Origin: a virus
Virus record (IMG/VR): IMGVR_UViG_3300017782_000066
Location: 1 to 38,422 of that record
Strand: one strand, 5' to 3'
DNA length: 38,422 bases
The first letter of the stretch is position 1, and every line of letters starts with the position of its first letter. The notes under the pieces are model-generated. The model was not told the origin of the DNA. It did no database searches and worked only from the letters and a program-made list of their open reading frames with translations. This document shows positions 13,398 to 21,234 of this stretch, in pieces. Position numbers and translations under genes: made by a program.

Positions 13398-15216
13398 TGT
13401 AGTAGAGCTACTATCGACGCGTTCGAGGTTAGCACTAGACACCGAGACTACAGGGCTAGAGCCTTTCAAGGGTGATAGGGTTTTCTCTGTGATTATCGCC
13501 GACGAGTCTAACGAGTATTACTTCAATTTTAATGTCGGTGGTCTTCATAAAGATCAAATCAAAGACATTCAGAAAATTATAGATAACTGCGGTTATATGT
13601 TTTTCATTAATTATGATTATGATTATACGATGCTCGCTATGGACAAGGTCTTTATAAAAGGCCCTAAGATTTTAGACGGGGGCGTACTGGCGAGGCTTGA
13701 AAATTCGCTGCACGACCCGTCAGGTAGAAAGTCAGATAATCAGTTTTTCAGTATGGACTACCTAGCTAAGTATTATCTAAGGAAAGAAAAAGATACTACC
13801 GTAGAGAAATACATTAAAGAGCATGACCTCTACGGCGTTGACTCTAAAGACAAAAAGAAACCTCGTTATGACAAGGTGCCTCTAGAAATCATGTTCAAGT
13901 ACGGGTGTAGCGACGCTCGCTTGACCTTCGACATATGTACAGAAATTATCAGACGTATAAATGGTAGAGACAAGCACTACGAGGCTACGCGTCCTAAGTC
14001 ATGGCCTAAGATTATGGACGTACTCGGGACTGAGTCTAGACTCTCAACCGCGTTAGCTACTACGAAGTTTAGAGGTATGTTACTCGATAAGGCTTACTGC
14101 GAGAAAGCTCGGGCGTATGAATTAGAAAAAGCTAGCGAGTTATTAAAAGAAATCAAGCAGACCGTAGACCTTAATGTTAACTCACCTAAGCAAGTACAGA
14201 ATTATCTTATGAAGGACTTAGGGCTTACGCTCCCGAAAATAATTAAGCGTGGTCAGTGGACGGGCGGGTATAGTACCGACGCGGAAACTCTAGAGGCGTT
14301 ATCAGAAAAGTACAGTATGCCAACGCTACATAAGATAGTCGAAGCGAAACGCTCGCAGAAAAAAGCGAATACGTACTATAAAAACTGGCTCGCCATGATC
14401 GACGCGAACGATGTTATTCATTGTAGCTTAGGTCAAGAAACCACGATTACAGGGCGCTTGAGTTCGTTCGCTCCGAACCTTCAAAACCTGCATAAGGAAA
14501 AGTACCACGACTACGCTGTACGAAAAGGCTTCATAGCGCGTAAGGGTTTCAAGTTATTGTTTGGCGACTACAAGGGTCAAGAAATGTACTTGATGATAGA
14601 CCTGTCGGGCGATCAAGAAACTATAGAGAAAGTGAAGTCAGGCCTAGACATTTATATAGCTATGGCCGAAATGGTCGAGAAATATACAGGTATTAAAATT
14701 ACTCGTAATCAAGCTAAGGCGTTAGCTCTAGGCGTTGCCTACGGTCAGGGCGTTACTCTGATAGCGTCTAACTTGAAATGTTCGGAAGCCGAAGCGAAGA
14801 AACTACGAATTGCGTTTAAAACTTCGATTAAGGGTGTAACTCGTCTAGATACGTGGTGTAAAGAGCAAGCTAAGCGTTATGGAAAAATTCATAACCCATA
14901 TGGGCGAGTATCTCAAATAGAAAAAGGTTTAGAGTACAAGGCACTAAACGCGCTTATTCAAGGCAGCGCCGCAGACTGCACCAAACGCGCTTACGTTAAC
15001 TGCGTTGAGTTTTTAAAAGAGTACGAGACTTCCGTAGTTTTGACCGTCCATGACGAGGTCATATTTGAACTACGGGACGGCGAAGAATATCTAGTAGCTG
15101 AGTTAAGTCGTATAATGTCTGAGGCGTACCCTCACAAGAACCTACCGCTTAGGGTAGACCTAGAGATTTCAGAGACTAGCTGGGCGGCGAAGCAAGCTTA
15201 TGACGCGGTAGTCTAG
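13363..15216 (+). CDS. DNA polymerase, family A (PolA-type)
   Basis: A 617-residue replicative polymerase with a 3'-5' proofreading domain and a palm-fingers-thumb polymerase domain, lacking the 5'-3' exonuclease domain. The exonuclease has LALDTETTG (Asp26, Glu28), NYDYDYTML and YGCSDARLTFD. Polymerase motif A is GDYKGQEMYLMI (about 401-412), motif B is RNQAKALALGVAYG (448-461) and motif C is VLTVHDEVIFE near residue 560. Motif A keeps the Glu of DYSQIELR but differs at the neighbouring residues. The residue equivalent to Pol I Phe762 is Leu456. It follows the RHH-like gene with overlap. Confidence 0.92.
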   Translation: MQVLVNHVNLTSVVELLSTRSRLALDTETTGLEPFKGDRVFSVIIADESNEYYFNFNVGGLHKDQIKDIQKIIDNCGYMFFINYDYDYTMLAMDKVFIKGPKILDGGVLARLENSLHDPSGRKSDNQFFSMDYLAKYYLRKEKDTTVEKYIKEHDLYGVDSKDKKKPRYDKVPLEIMFKYGCSDARLTFDICTEIIRRINGRDKHYEATRPKSWPKIMDVLGTESRLSTALATTKFRGMLLDKAYCEKARAYELEKASELLKEIKQTVDLNVNSPKQVQNYLMKDLGLTLPKIIKRGQWTGGYSTDAETLEALSEKYSMPTLHKIVEAKRSQKKANTYYKNWLAMIDANDVIHCSLGQETTITGRLSSFAPNLQNLHKEKYHDYAVRKGFIARKGFKLLFGDYKGQEMYLMIDLSGDQETIEKVKSGLDIYIAMAEMVEKYTGIKITRNQAKALALGVAYGQGVTLIASNLKCSEAEAKKLRIAFKTSIKGVTRLDTWCKEQAKRYGKIHNPYGRVSQIEKGLEYKALNALIQGSAADCTKRAYVNCVEFLKEYETSVVLTVHDEVIFELRDGEEYLVAELSRIMSEAYPHKNLPLRVDLEISETSWAAKQAYDAVV

Positions 15217-15249
15217 TCAAGTAGGCAGTATTTTCCCTATAATTAATGT

Positions 15250-15633
15250 ATGTCCAAACGAATTGGAGACTATGGTGAGTTGCGTTTTATGTCCTCAGCA
15301 TACGAAAATGGATTTTCAGTACTCCAGCCTTTCTCGGATAGTAAGCCGTATGATTTTGTACTAGAAAAACAAGGACGTTTTTTACGGGTACAAGTCAAAA
15401 CTTGCGGAACGCCACTAGACGAGAAAGGCTGGTTTCGCTTTACTATAGGTCGAGGCTCTAGTAGCAAGTACGCCTACAGTCCTAAAAACATTGACGTTAT
15501 AGCCTGCTACATTAAGTGTCTAGACATTTTTTACCTTATTCCTATACAATTAATTAGGACTATCACCGTAAGATTAAAACCCTTCGAAGATGACTCTAGA
15601 CTTATAGAGTTTAAGAATAACTGGAATATATGA
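15250..15633 (+). CDS. PD-(D/E)XK nuclease, resolvase-like
   Basis: A 127-residue protein beginning SKRIGDYGELRFMSSAYENGF, then PFSDSKPYDFVLEKQGRFLRVQVKT. This matches the core GE...D...QVK pattern of small PD-(D/E)XK endonucleases related to Holliday-junction resolvases (Glu in GEL, Asp in YDF, Gln-Val-Lys). It probably trims branched replication or recombination intermediates. It overlaps the following VRR-NUC gene by ATGA, forming a nuclease pair at the operon end. Confidence 0.75.
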   Translation: MSKRIGDYGELRFMSSAYENGFSVLQPFSDSKPYDFVLEKQGRFLRVQVKTCGTPLDEKGWFRFTIGRGSSSKYAYSPKNIDVIACYIKCLDIFYLIPIQLIRTITVRLKPFEDDSRLIEFKNNWNI

Positions 15634-15953
15634 GCGAAGCCTTAATAACTAAGAAAGTAAAAACTCTTCTAGATAACTACGTAGTCCAAGGTGAGCCCAT
15701 CTATTATAACAAGGTTTCAGATCGTTACACTTCGGGGTGTCCTGATATATCAGGTACGTTTCACGGTATTTCATTCTATATAGAATTAAAAGATATTGGT
15801 AAGAAAGCGCGTAAGCTTCAAGACTGGCATCTTAGAAACGCCCGTAGAGCGGGCGCTGAGGTTTTGAGTACTGATAACTACGACGAGGTCGAAACCTTCC
15901 TGGAGCGTATCAAACTTAATCACGAGCATATAATTAAAAGCCGCTACCTTTAA
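15630..15953 (+). CDS. VRR-NUC domain nuclease
   Basis: A 107-residue protein covering the whole VRR-NUC domain: SGCPDISGTFHGISFYIELKD with the acidic residues and Lys of the active site, followed by KLQDWHLRNARRAGAEVL. Such stand-alone domains are structure-specific nucleases of phage replication modules. Its 3' end overlaps the convergent lipoprotein gene by 20 bases, and no terminator hairpin is visible between the two. Confidence 0.85.
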   Translation: MSEALITKKVKTLLDNYVVQGEPIYYNKVSDRYTSGCPDISGTFHGISFYIELKDIGKKARKLQDWHLRNARRAGAEVLSTDNYDEVETFLERIKLNHEHIIKSRYL

Positions 15954-16269
15954 AGCCTACGTCTTTGTTTTGTAACTTAGCGCGTAAGTCTACTTCTTTC
16001 TTAAATTTCTCTACTAGTAGGCGTACTTTCTTAGGGACTTTCGAGTGCTTTAAAATAAGCGCTAACTTCGCTAGGTCATCGAGGTTGACTGATACATACT
16101 CGTTAAATCTTTTATCTCCGCATGAGATACGCTCGAAAGTTACGGGCGTAATAATTTCTCGATTAATATAATCGTGACCGTAAATACTAGGACGATAATC
16201 TGTAGTACTTCCACAGCTAGCGCATAATATCGTTAAGGTCAGTAGTAGCTTGATTACGGTCAGTTTCAT
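15934..16269 (-). CDS. Small lipoprotein, possible outer-membrane spanin
   Basis: A 111-residue protein with the export signal MKLTVIKLLLTLTILCASCGS: two lysines, a hydrophobic core, then a lipobox-like CASC with Cys19 as the likely lipidated residue (the -3 residue, Cys, is unusual). The remainder is soluble and basic. TAGGGGTAC precedes the ATG. It overlaps the upstream membrane-associated gene by 53 bases in another frame, an arrangement like Rz/Rz1 spanin pairs. An o-spanin or other envelope lipoprotein is plausible; no sequence family confirms it. Confidence 0.6.
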   Translation of the reverse strand: MKLTVIKLLLTLTILCASCGSTTDYRPSIYGHDYINREIITPVTFERISCGDKRFNEYVSVNLDDLAKLALILKHSKVPKKVRLLVEKFKKEVDLRAKLQNKDVGFKGSGF

Positions 16270-16483
16270 TTATAGTACCCCTAATTTTATTTTTTATTTC
16301 TACATAGTCTACGTTAACAGTTATAAACTCTATAACCTCTTCGGCGAACTCGGTAAGGATTGTTTTAATTATCCAACCCTTTACCCCGCCCGCAGCTTGC
16401 ATCTTTAAAAGATTTAAGAGTAAAGACTTAAAGACTCCGACTAAGAAGTCCTTATTCTTTACTAAAAATTTAGTAGCTTTCAT
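16217..16483 (-). CDS. Small amphipathic or membrane protein, lysis region
   Basis: An 88-residue protein with two hydrophobic segments, DFLVGVFKSLLLNLLKM and VKGWIIKTILTEFAEEVIEFITV, separated by a Gly-rich turn (QAAGGV), then a polar tail. This could be a small membrane protein such as a holin, but the segments are amphipathic and contain acidic residues. Its start lies after a 20-base tandem duplication, and it overlaps the lipoprotein gene. The location at the end of the virion operon suits a lysis function. Uncertain. Confidence 0.55.
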   Translation of the reverse strand: MKATKFLVKNKDFLVGVFKSLLLNLLKMQAAGGVKGWIIKTILTEFAEEVIEFITVNVDYVEIKNKIRGTINETDRNQATTDLNDIMR

Positions 16484-16519
16484 CTAGCTTTAGTAGCTTT
16501 CATCTAGCTTTAGTAGCTT
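16471..16519. repeat. 20-base tandem duplication at a gene junction
   Basis: TAGTAGCTTTCATCTAGCTT occurs at 16471-16490 and again at 16491-16510, followed by nine more matching bases. It covers the stop of the 78-residue gene and the start of the 88-residue gene. Confidence 0.9.
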
Positions 16520-16726
16520 CGCTAGGTCTAGATTTTTTTCGATAAGCTCTTTAACTTCTTTTTCAACTAGAGGCCATAAAGAGTTTAAAATCATGTCATC
16601 ATATGGGTTAGACGAGTCAGCTACAACTTTCTTAAGTGCCTCTTCGATCACGTTATCTACAACGCCGTTCGCTAGTTTCTTTAAATCTACGCTTCCTAGT
16701 AATACTTCGAGTAATTCCTTTTTCAT
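16490..16726 (-). CDS. Helical protein, 78 residues
   Basis: An acidic helical protein (LLEVLLGSVDLKKLANGVVDNVIEEALKKVV) with a repeating LLKLDE pattern at the end (DLAKLLKLDESY). GGAAGG lies upstream of the ATG. Its end lies in the first copy of the 20-base duplication. It lies between the fibre-assembly-like gene and the amphipathic small protein. No family is recognised; a lysis accessory or chaperone role is speculative. Confidence 0.6.
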   Translation of the reverse strand: MKKELLEVLLGSVDLKKLANGVVDNVIEEALKKVVADSSNPYDDMILNSLWPLVEKEVKELIEKNLDLAKLLKLDESY

Positions 16727-16739
16727 TTTCTACCTTCCT

Positions 16740-17195
16740 TTATGGGTTTAGTATCGCAGCTTTTTCTGTCTGATACTGTGCTATTCTTTTCAATCTAAAA
16801 ATACCATAGGCGTCAGCTTCGCCAAGTTTGGCCGTAGCGTATGTAGTAACTGCGGCTTCGTCTACTAGTCCTAAGTCCGTACTAACGTAGTTAGCGGGTC
16901 GCTTCAACATAGCCTCCAGGGTAGCTGCGGTAGCGCTAACGCTAACGTCGTTTGAAGTTCCAAACACTCGAAGCATTTCGTCGTAAATGTCAGTAACCAT
17001 TTGATCGTACATAGGTTTAATTTGACTTTCTTTATTAACTAGAATTTCAGCCGCGTCTAGCTCAGCTTGTGTAGGCATAGGGCGGGCGTCACGCCAGAAT
17101 TTTTTTTCTCTGGCTTCGGCTTCGCTATACTGAAAACAAGCTGGGTTAAAGTCGGCGTCTTCATAAATTTTTGCTACTACTAAATTATATTCCAT
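16740..17195 (-). CDS. Tail-fibre assembly-like protein
   Basis: A 151-residue protein with the segment KKFWRDARPMPTQAELDAAEI, resembling the W-R-x-R-P-T/x-x-E-L C-terminal block common in small phage tail-fibre accessory proteins (XkdW-like). It directly follows the tail-fibre gene, where such proteins often sit, and starts 10 bases after its stop, with AAGGGGTAAAT before the ATG. The remainder is helical and soluble. A role in fibre folding or attachment is inferred from this motif and position. Confidence 0.55.
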   Translation of the reverse strand: MEYNLVVAKIYEDADFNPACFQYSEAEAREKKFWRDARPMPTQAELDAAEILVNKESQIKPMYDQMVTDIYDEMLRVFGTSNDVSVSATAATLEAMLKRPANYVSTDLGLVDEAAVTTYATAKLGEADAYGIFRLKRIAQYQTEKAAILNP

Positions 17196-17205
17196 GATTT
17201 ACCCC

Positions 17206-18993
17206 TTATGCGAATTTACTCATTTTAGTGAACTCAATATGCTGTCTAATAAGTTGAATACCATCAACACCTGTTGCTGCACCAGACCCGTTGCTTGATA
17301 TACCTTTAAGTTGAAATTCAAACTTATAAGCTGTCAATAACTGATAATTTCTTTTAGTAAATACGATTTCAGCAGGTTGACAACCACCATATGTTGCAGA
17401 AATTGGATATGAACGCCCAAAACCAAATTGATCGTCATATGAAACTGCGGCGTTTACATCATAAACCCTAACAGCACAATCCCTAATACCATTTAGTGAA
17501 GCATACCACTTCATAGCGCCCTTAACATTCCAGTTACCAGCCATTAAGTCTACTTGGTTAGACCCCAGCTTAATAGCTTCATTATCACCACTGATAGCAT
17601 TAAAAGAAATTAGCGACCAAGAAGAACTATAAGAGTCTCCATCATCGTAAGTGATTATAGCCTTTTTCTCTTTTATGTTAGGGTTATAGTCGATCTCATC
17701 TACCAAAGTTAAATTACTAGACCCGTCGTTATAAGCCTCACCAAGACAGCGCCACGTATGGTATGGGTGATAAAAACCTTTAATGTCTTTTCTATAGTAC
17801 GGCTTTTCAGCTCCTATAATTCTTTCACCCTTAGTAGAAAGATATAAGTAATAAACAGTACTAGCGGCCTCAGTAAGTCCAGTCTCTAAGTCTGAAGTTA
17901 TATTCCAACTTAGCTTAGTAAAGTCTTGAATAATCTCAGTACCGTAAACGCTAACCCTAGTCGATAACGTATTACTTTTAATAATTTCCGTAGTTGAAAC
18001 CTCAAGGGCTGCATTATTTTCATTACTAAAAGTATTAGTAAAGTCAAAAGACCTAACCGCAATACATGCAGTATCGTCTAGTACCACAAGCCCGATAGGT
18101 ATACGATTAATAATTTCGAACTCTGTACCAGAGTATCTTTTCCAAGTCTGATTAGTAATATCAAACCAGTACTGGCCTGTAGCTGGTGAGCTAGGAGCGT
18201 CGAAACTCCATACAGGCGTAAGGTAAGAAATGTCTACGGTAGTGCCGTTATCTTCTACGAAAGTCCACCCGATATTCATAAGAGTTAAAGTATCGTTATT
18301 AGAAACACCCTCTCTCACGATAGGTGCTGTTGCATCGTCGAAGAAAAACCCACGACTAACATTAGTAATCTTAGTCGCACTTTCTAAAAGGCCGATCATA
18401 ATTTCAGTCGTACCTTTTAAAGCTACAATCTGACCGACTTTAGAAACAACCTCAGGCCCCGCAGTATCAAGAGTAATAAAGCCTCTTTTCTTCGTAGCCC
18501 CGTAAATATAGTCAATCTCTCCCGCGTACTTATCACTTGAAAGCTCAGTGTCGTCTACTAGTACTGTATTATTTGAAGCTGGCGCTAAAGTTAAACCAGT
18601 TTTTACAATGTCTGTAGAGACTGTCGCGGCCGTAGCGTTAATAGATAATGTAATGTTAGTCGATGCACCTTGCACTGTCATTGTCGCAGTTGTACCGTCA
18701 GCATCTAAGAACTGAGGCTGATCGCTGTCAGCTCTGGTAGCACCACTTACGATACGGTTAGCTACTGAAGTAATCTGACCAATATCTACTACAGACCCGT
18801 TTAAGACAAGGCTGTTAGCATGTACCGCGCCCCAAGGTATTGCGGCTGTACCTAGAGACTTACCGCTTTCTGGTACGCCTGATGTATTTCTACCTACGAA
18901 TTGATTAATAACCGCAGCCGTAAGCTCATTAGTATGAGAGGCGTCGATAATCTCACCATTAGAGTAGGCTGTTTCTAAAGTGTTAGTACCCAT
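17206..18993 (-). CDS. Tail fibre or receptor-binding protein
   Basis: A 595-residue protein rich in Ser, Thr and Asn, with a short N-terminal virion-attachment-like region (TAAIPWGAVHANSLVLNGS), a long beta-rich middle (TTATMTVQGASTNITLS) and a C-terminal domain (LMAGNWNVKGAMKWYAS...FKFQ-type strands) that looks like a compact jelly-roll binding domain. It is the last large gene of the tail operon and follows the baseplate genes, where receptor-binding fibres usually lie. The receptor is unknown. Confidence 0.7.
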   Translation of the reverse strand: MGTNTLETAYSNGEIIDASHTNELTAAVINQFVGRNTSGVPESGKSLGTAAIPWGAVHANSLVLNGSVVDIGQITSVANRIVSGATRADSDQPQFLDADGTTATMTVQGASTNITLSINATAATVSTDIVKTGLTLAPASNNTVLVDDTELSSDKYAGEIDYIYGATKKRGFITLDTAGPEVVSKVGQIVALKGTTEIMIGLLESATKITNVSRGFFFDDATAPIVREGVSNNDTLTLMNIGWTFVEDNGTTVDISYLTPVWSFDAPSSPATGQYWFDITNQTWKRYSGTEFEIINRIPIGLVVLDDTACIAVRSFDFTNTFSNENNAALEVSTTEIIKSNTLSTRVSVYGTEIIQDFTKLSWNITSDLETGLTEAASTVYYLYLSTKGERIIGAEKPYYRKDIKGFYHPYHTWRCLGEAYNDGSSNLTLVDEIDYNPNIKEKKAIITYDDGDSYSSSWSLISFNAISGDNEAIKLGSNQVDLMAGNWNVKGAMKWYASLNGIRDCAVRVYDVNAAVSYDDQFGFGRSYPISATYGGCQPAEIVFTKRNYQLLTAYKFEFQLKGISSNGSGAATGVDGIQLIRQHIEFTKMSKFA

Positions 18994-19032
18994 AATTTAT
19001 ACTCCTATTTTTATTAAAGTTTATATTCATAA

Positions 19033-20394
19033 TTACGCCCTGTAAATCATAGTGTCATACAGGCCAGCACCATATACGTTAGTAATATCTGGGTTTTCCC
19101 TATCTGGGTCGAATTGGTAGACTGACTCGCCATATATAGCTGTACCGTATAAAGTAGCGATACTTGAGAATAGCCCGTCTGAGATAGTCGTACCGCACTG
19201 ACGTAGTTTAACCACGGTTTTGTAGTTTTTAGGCTTCTCTTGAAACCCGATAACCTTAAAAGCTAGTGCAGGCCTAATCTTCATATTCCCTTGAATAAAA
19301 GGATATACGGCCGCACCATAGCGACTAACTCCATAGGTAGGTAAGGTATCTTCGTTAGCTGGTCTAACCCGATATGGGTAGTCAATAGAGACAAGATCGA
19401 AAAGGTTAAGCCCTTTAGCTATTTCTGTAGTTGTTTCTATCTCTAGTTCTAACTTAGGTACTTTAAACTCTTCAAGTACATTATTACCTATAGTCTCCAT
19501 TTTAGAGTTTTCAGTAATAAAGCCTAAATCAATCTTTTTCTGACGTAAAGAGTAGGTTTCTATATAGGTCTGGTCACTGACTTCTCTATCGTTTACGACG
19601 ATAGAGTTAAACATTCTCTGTACCCCAGTATTAAGGTTTTTTATGTTTAGTATATTCTCTCTACCGAATAAGTCGCCATGACCGTAAAACTTAAATACAG
19701 AGCCGCTATTTTCTTCTCTAGTACGTACGATCATAGTACTATCTTCGATTACCATTACCGAACTACTGGCCACCATAAGCGCGTCGAGGGCTTCTTTCGT
19801 AGTTTTATTATCAAACCACGAGCCATTATCTACAGTTAGGTCTAACCCTACGTTAATCTTAGTAGGGTCGTAAGCAAGTACGCTGGTTATATCTGGTACA
19901 TTAATAATACTTTTTATGGCCGTACTAAATGACGTACCATTAGTAATCGTACCCCCTGATACTTTAGTTTTTCTAATGACTGAGTCTTGAGATAATACTT
20001 TAAATTTTACTTCGTCTTTTAAAAAGTCTTGTCGTGTACCATCCTCATTTATAAGACCGTTAAAGCTAATTAAGATATTACCTTGAGGGTCTAAAAAATT
20101 AACCAGTACTTTAGCCTTGTCTCGCGAGTACTTAAATATACTTCGCCAGTCCATTTCGTCGTTAAATCTACCGTCAAGGTTTAAGGCCCTTATCGTAATA
20201 CTACCGTAAGTAAATACGCCTATATCATAGTCGCCGTTATCTACGTCTTGTTTGATAGTACCGATGCCACCCTCTTTAATATAATCAGAAAGGTCTATGT
20301 CCTTAGTTACGTCGATCTCAGTACCGTAAGTATCTTTATCGACTAGCGGGGTAATAAGTACTTGATACTGTCTGATAGGTGTAACTATAGCCAT
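19033..20394 (-). CDS. Baseplate hub-like tail protein
   Basis: A 453-residue protein with alternating strands (YQVLITPLVDKDTYGTEIDV, NGDYDIGVFTYGSITIRALN) and a C-terminal part with repeated YG-type units (LYGTAIYGESVY, VYGAGLYDTMIY). It lies between the distal-tail-like and fibre genes; its start overlaps the upstream stop (TAATG). Order and composition suggest a central tail-tip or baseplate protein. No catalytic motif is visible. Confidence is limited by lack of a named family. Confidence 0.6.
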   Translation of the reverse strand: MAIVTPIRQYQVLITPLVDKDTYGTEIDVTKDIDLSDYIKEGGIGTIKQDVDNGDYDIGVFTYGSITIRALNLDGRFNDEMDWRSIFKYSRDKAKVLVNFLDPQGNILISFNGLINEDGTRQDFLKDEVKFKVLSQDSVIRKTKVSGGTITNGTSFSTAIKSIINVPDITSVLAYDPTKINVGLDLTVDNGSWFDNKTTKEALDALMVASSSVMVIEDSTMIVRTREENSGSVFKFYGHGDLFGRENILNIKNLNTGVQRMFNSIVVNDREVSDQTYIETYSLRQKKIDLGFITENSKMETIGNNVLEEFKVPKLELEIETTTEIAKGLNLFDLVSIDYPYRVRPANEDTLPTYGVSRYGAAVYPFIQGNMKIRPALAFKVIGFQEKPKNYKTVVKLRQCGTTISDGLFSSIATLYGTAIYGESVYQFDPDRENPDITNVYGAGLYDTMIYRA

Positions 20395-21233
20395 TATATA
20401 ACCTCGACGAAAGACACCGTAGTATTTACGCCATTTTGATAAATGCCTTTTTCGTAGTTAGCCCCGAGAGGTCTACTAATTTGCATATTATAAATATCTC
20501 TAAGACGCCAACCTCGCTGCTCTATAGTAAAATGCTCAGAGCCATAGCGCCCGCCGCATAACCAGACTAGAAAACTATTTTCTCTCTCGTGAATATCTTC
20601 AACTATATCTATATCGGCCTGTACGGGGTACGTTTTAAAATTCATTTTAAACGTCGTGGTTTCGTAACCTTTCTGTATGACGTTTTTACCTGACAGAGCT
20701 TTAGAGCCTTTAATATTTCTGTTATGCTGGACATTCTGAATACGTGGAAAACCAGCGAAAGTACCTAGCTCTGTAGTGGCGATAAATTGCACCATATACT
20801 TTTCTTCGTCAGCTACTCGGGTAGTATCTACAGATATAGTAATCGAACTAACTAAGACGCTGTCGAATTTATAATAGGCCGTATCTTTATCGTAAGCAGT
20901 CTCAGCGATACCACCTACTAGGTCGCCGTCAAGATTACTAACATTAGTAAAGTCATTAGTGCCATTATATTTAATGGTAAAAGCCTTAAAGTTATGCTCG
21001 ACTAGAAGTAATCTATCTAATGTCTGAGCCGTGTTAAAGTTTATGGTGATAGTTTCGGTAATCGTATCATTAGAGCCTATAGACTCCCAACGTGTATACT
21101 TGCTAATGTCTAGCATAAACTTAGCTGCGCTATCGTTAGTGCTTGCACTGACCGTATTACCGTCTCTAAATAGCGCCTTATTTTTATCGAAAAATTTTAC
21201 GCCGCCTGATATATCTAAAATTTCAGAAGTCAT
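20394..21233 (-). CDS. Distal-tail-like protein
   Basis: A 279-residue protein. The N-terminal half (TLDRLLLVEHNFKAFTIKYNG) looks like a beta-sandwich of the galactose-binding type, and the C-terminal half (QNVQHNRNIKGSKALSGKNVIQKGYE) resembles a tail-tube-related domain. It follows the tape measure gene directly, the usual position for a distal tail protein that caps the tube. It is coupled to the next gene by TAATG. Assigned from order and fold-like composition. Confidence 0.6.
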   Translation of the reverse strand: MTSEILDISGGVKFFDKNKALFRDGNTVSASTNDSAAKFMLDISKYTRWESIGSNDTITETITINFNTAQTLDRLLLVEHNFKAFTIKYNGTNDFTNVSNLDGDLVGGIAETAYDKDTAYYKFDSVLVSSITISVDTTRVADEEKYMVQFIATTELGTFAGFPRIQNVQHNRNIKGSKALSGKNVIQKGYETTTFKMNFKTYPVQADIDIVEDIHERENSFLVWLCGGRYGSEHFTIEQRGWRLRDIYNMQISRPLGANYEKGIYQNGVNTTVSFVEVI

Positions 21234-21234
21234 A

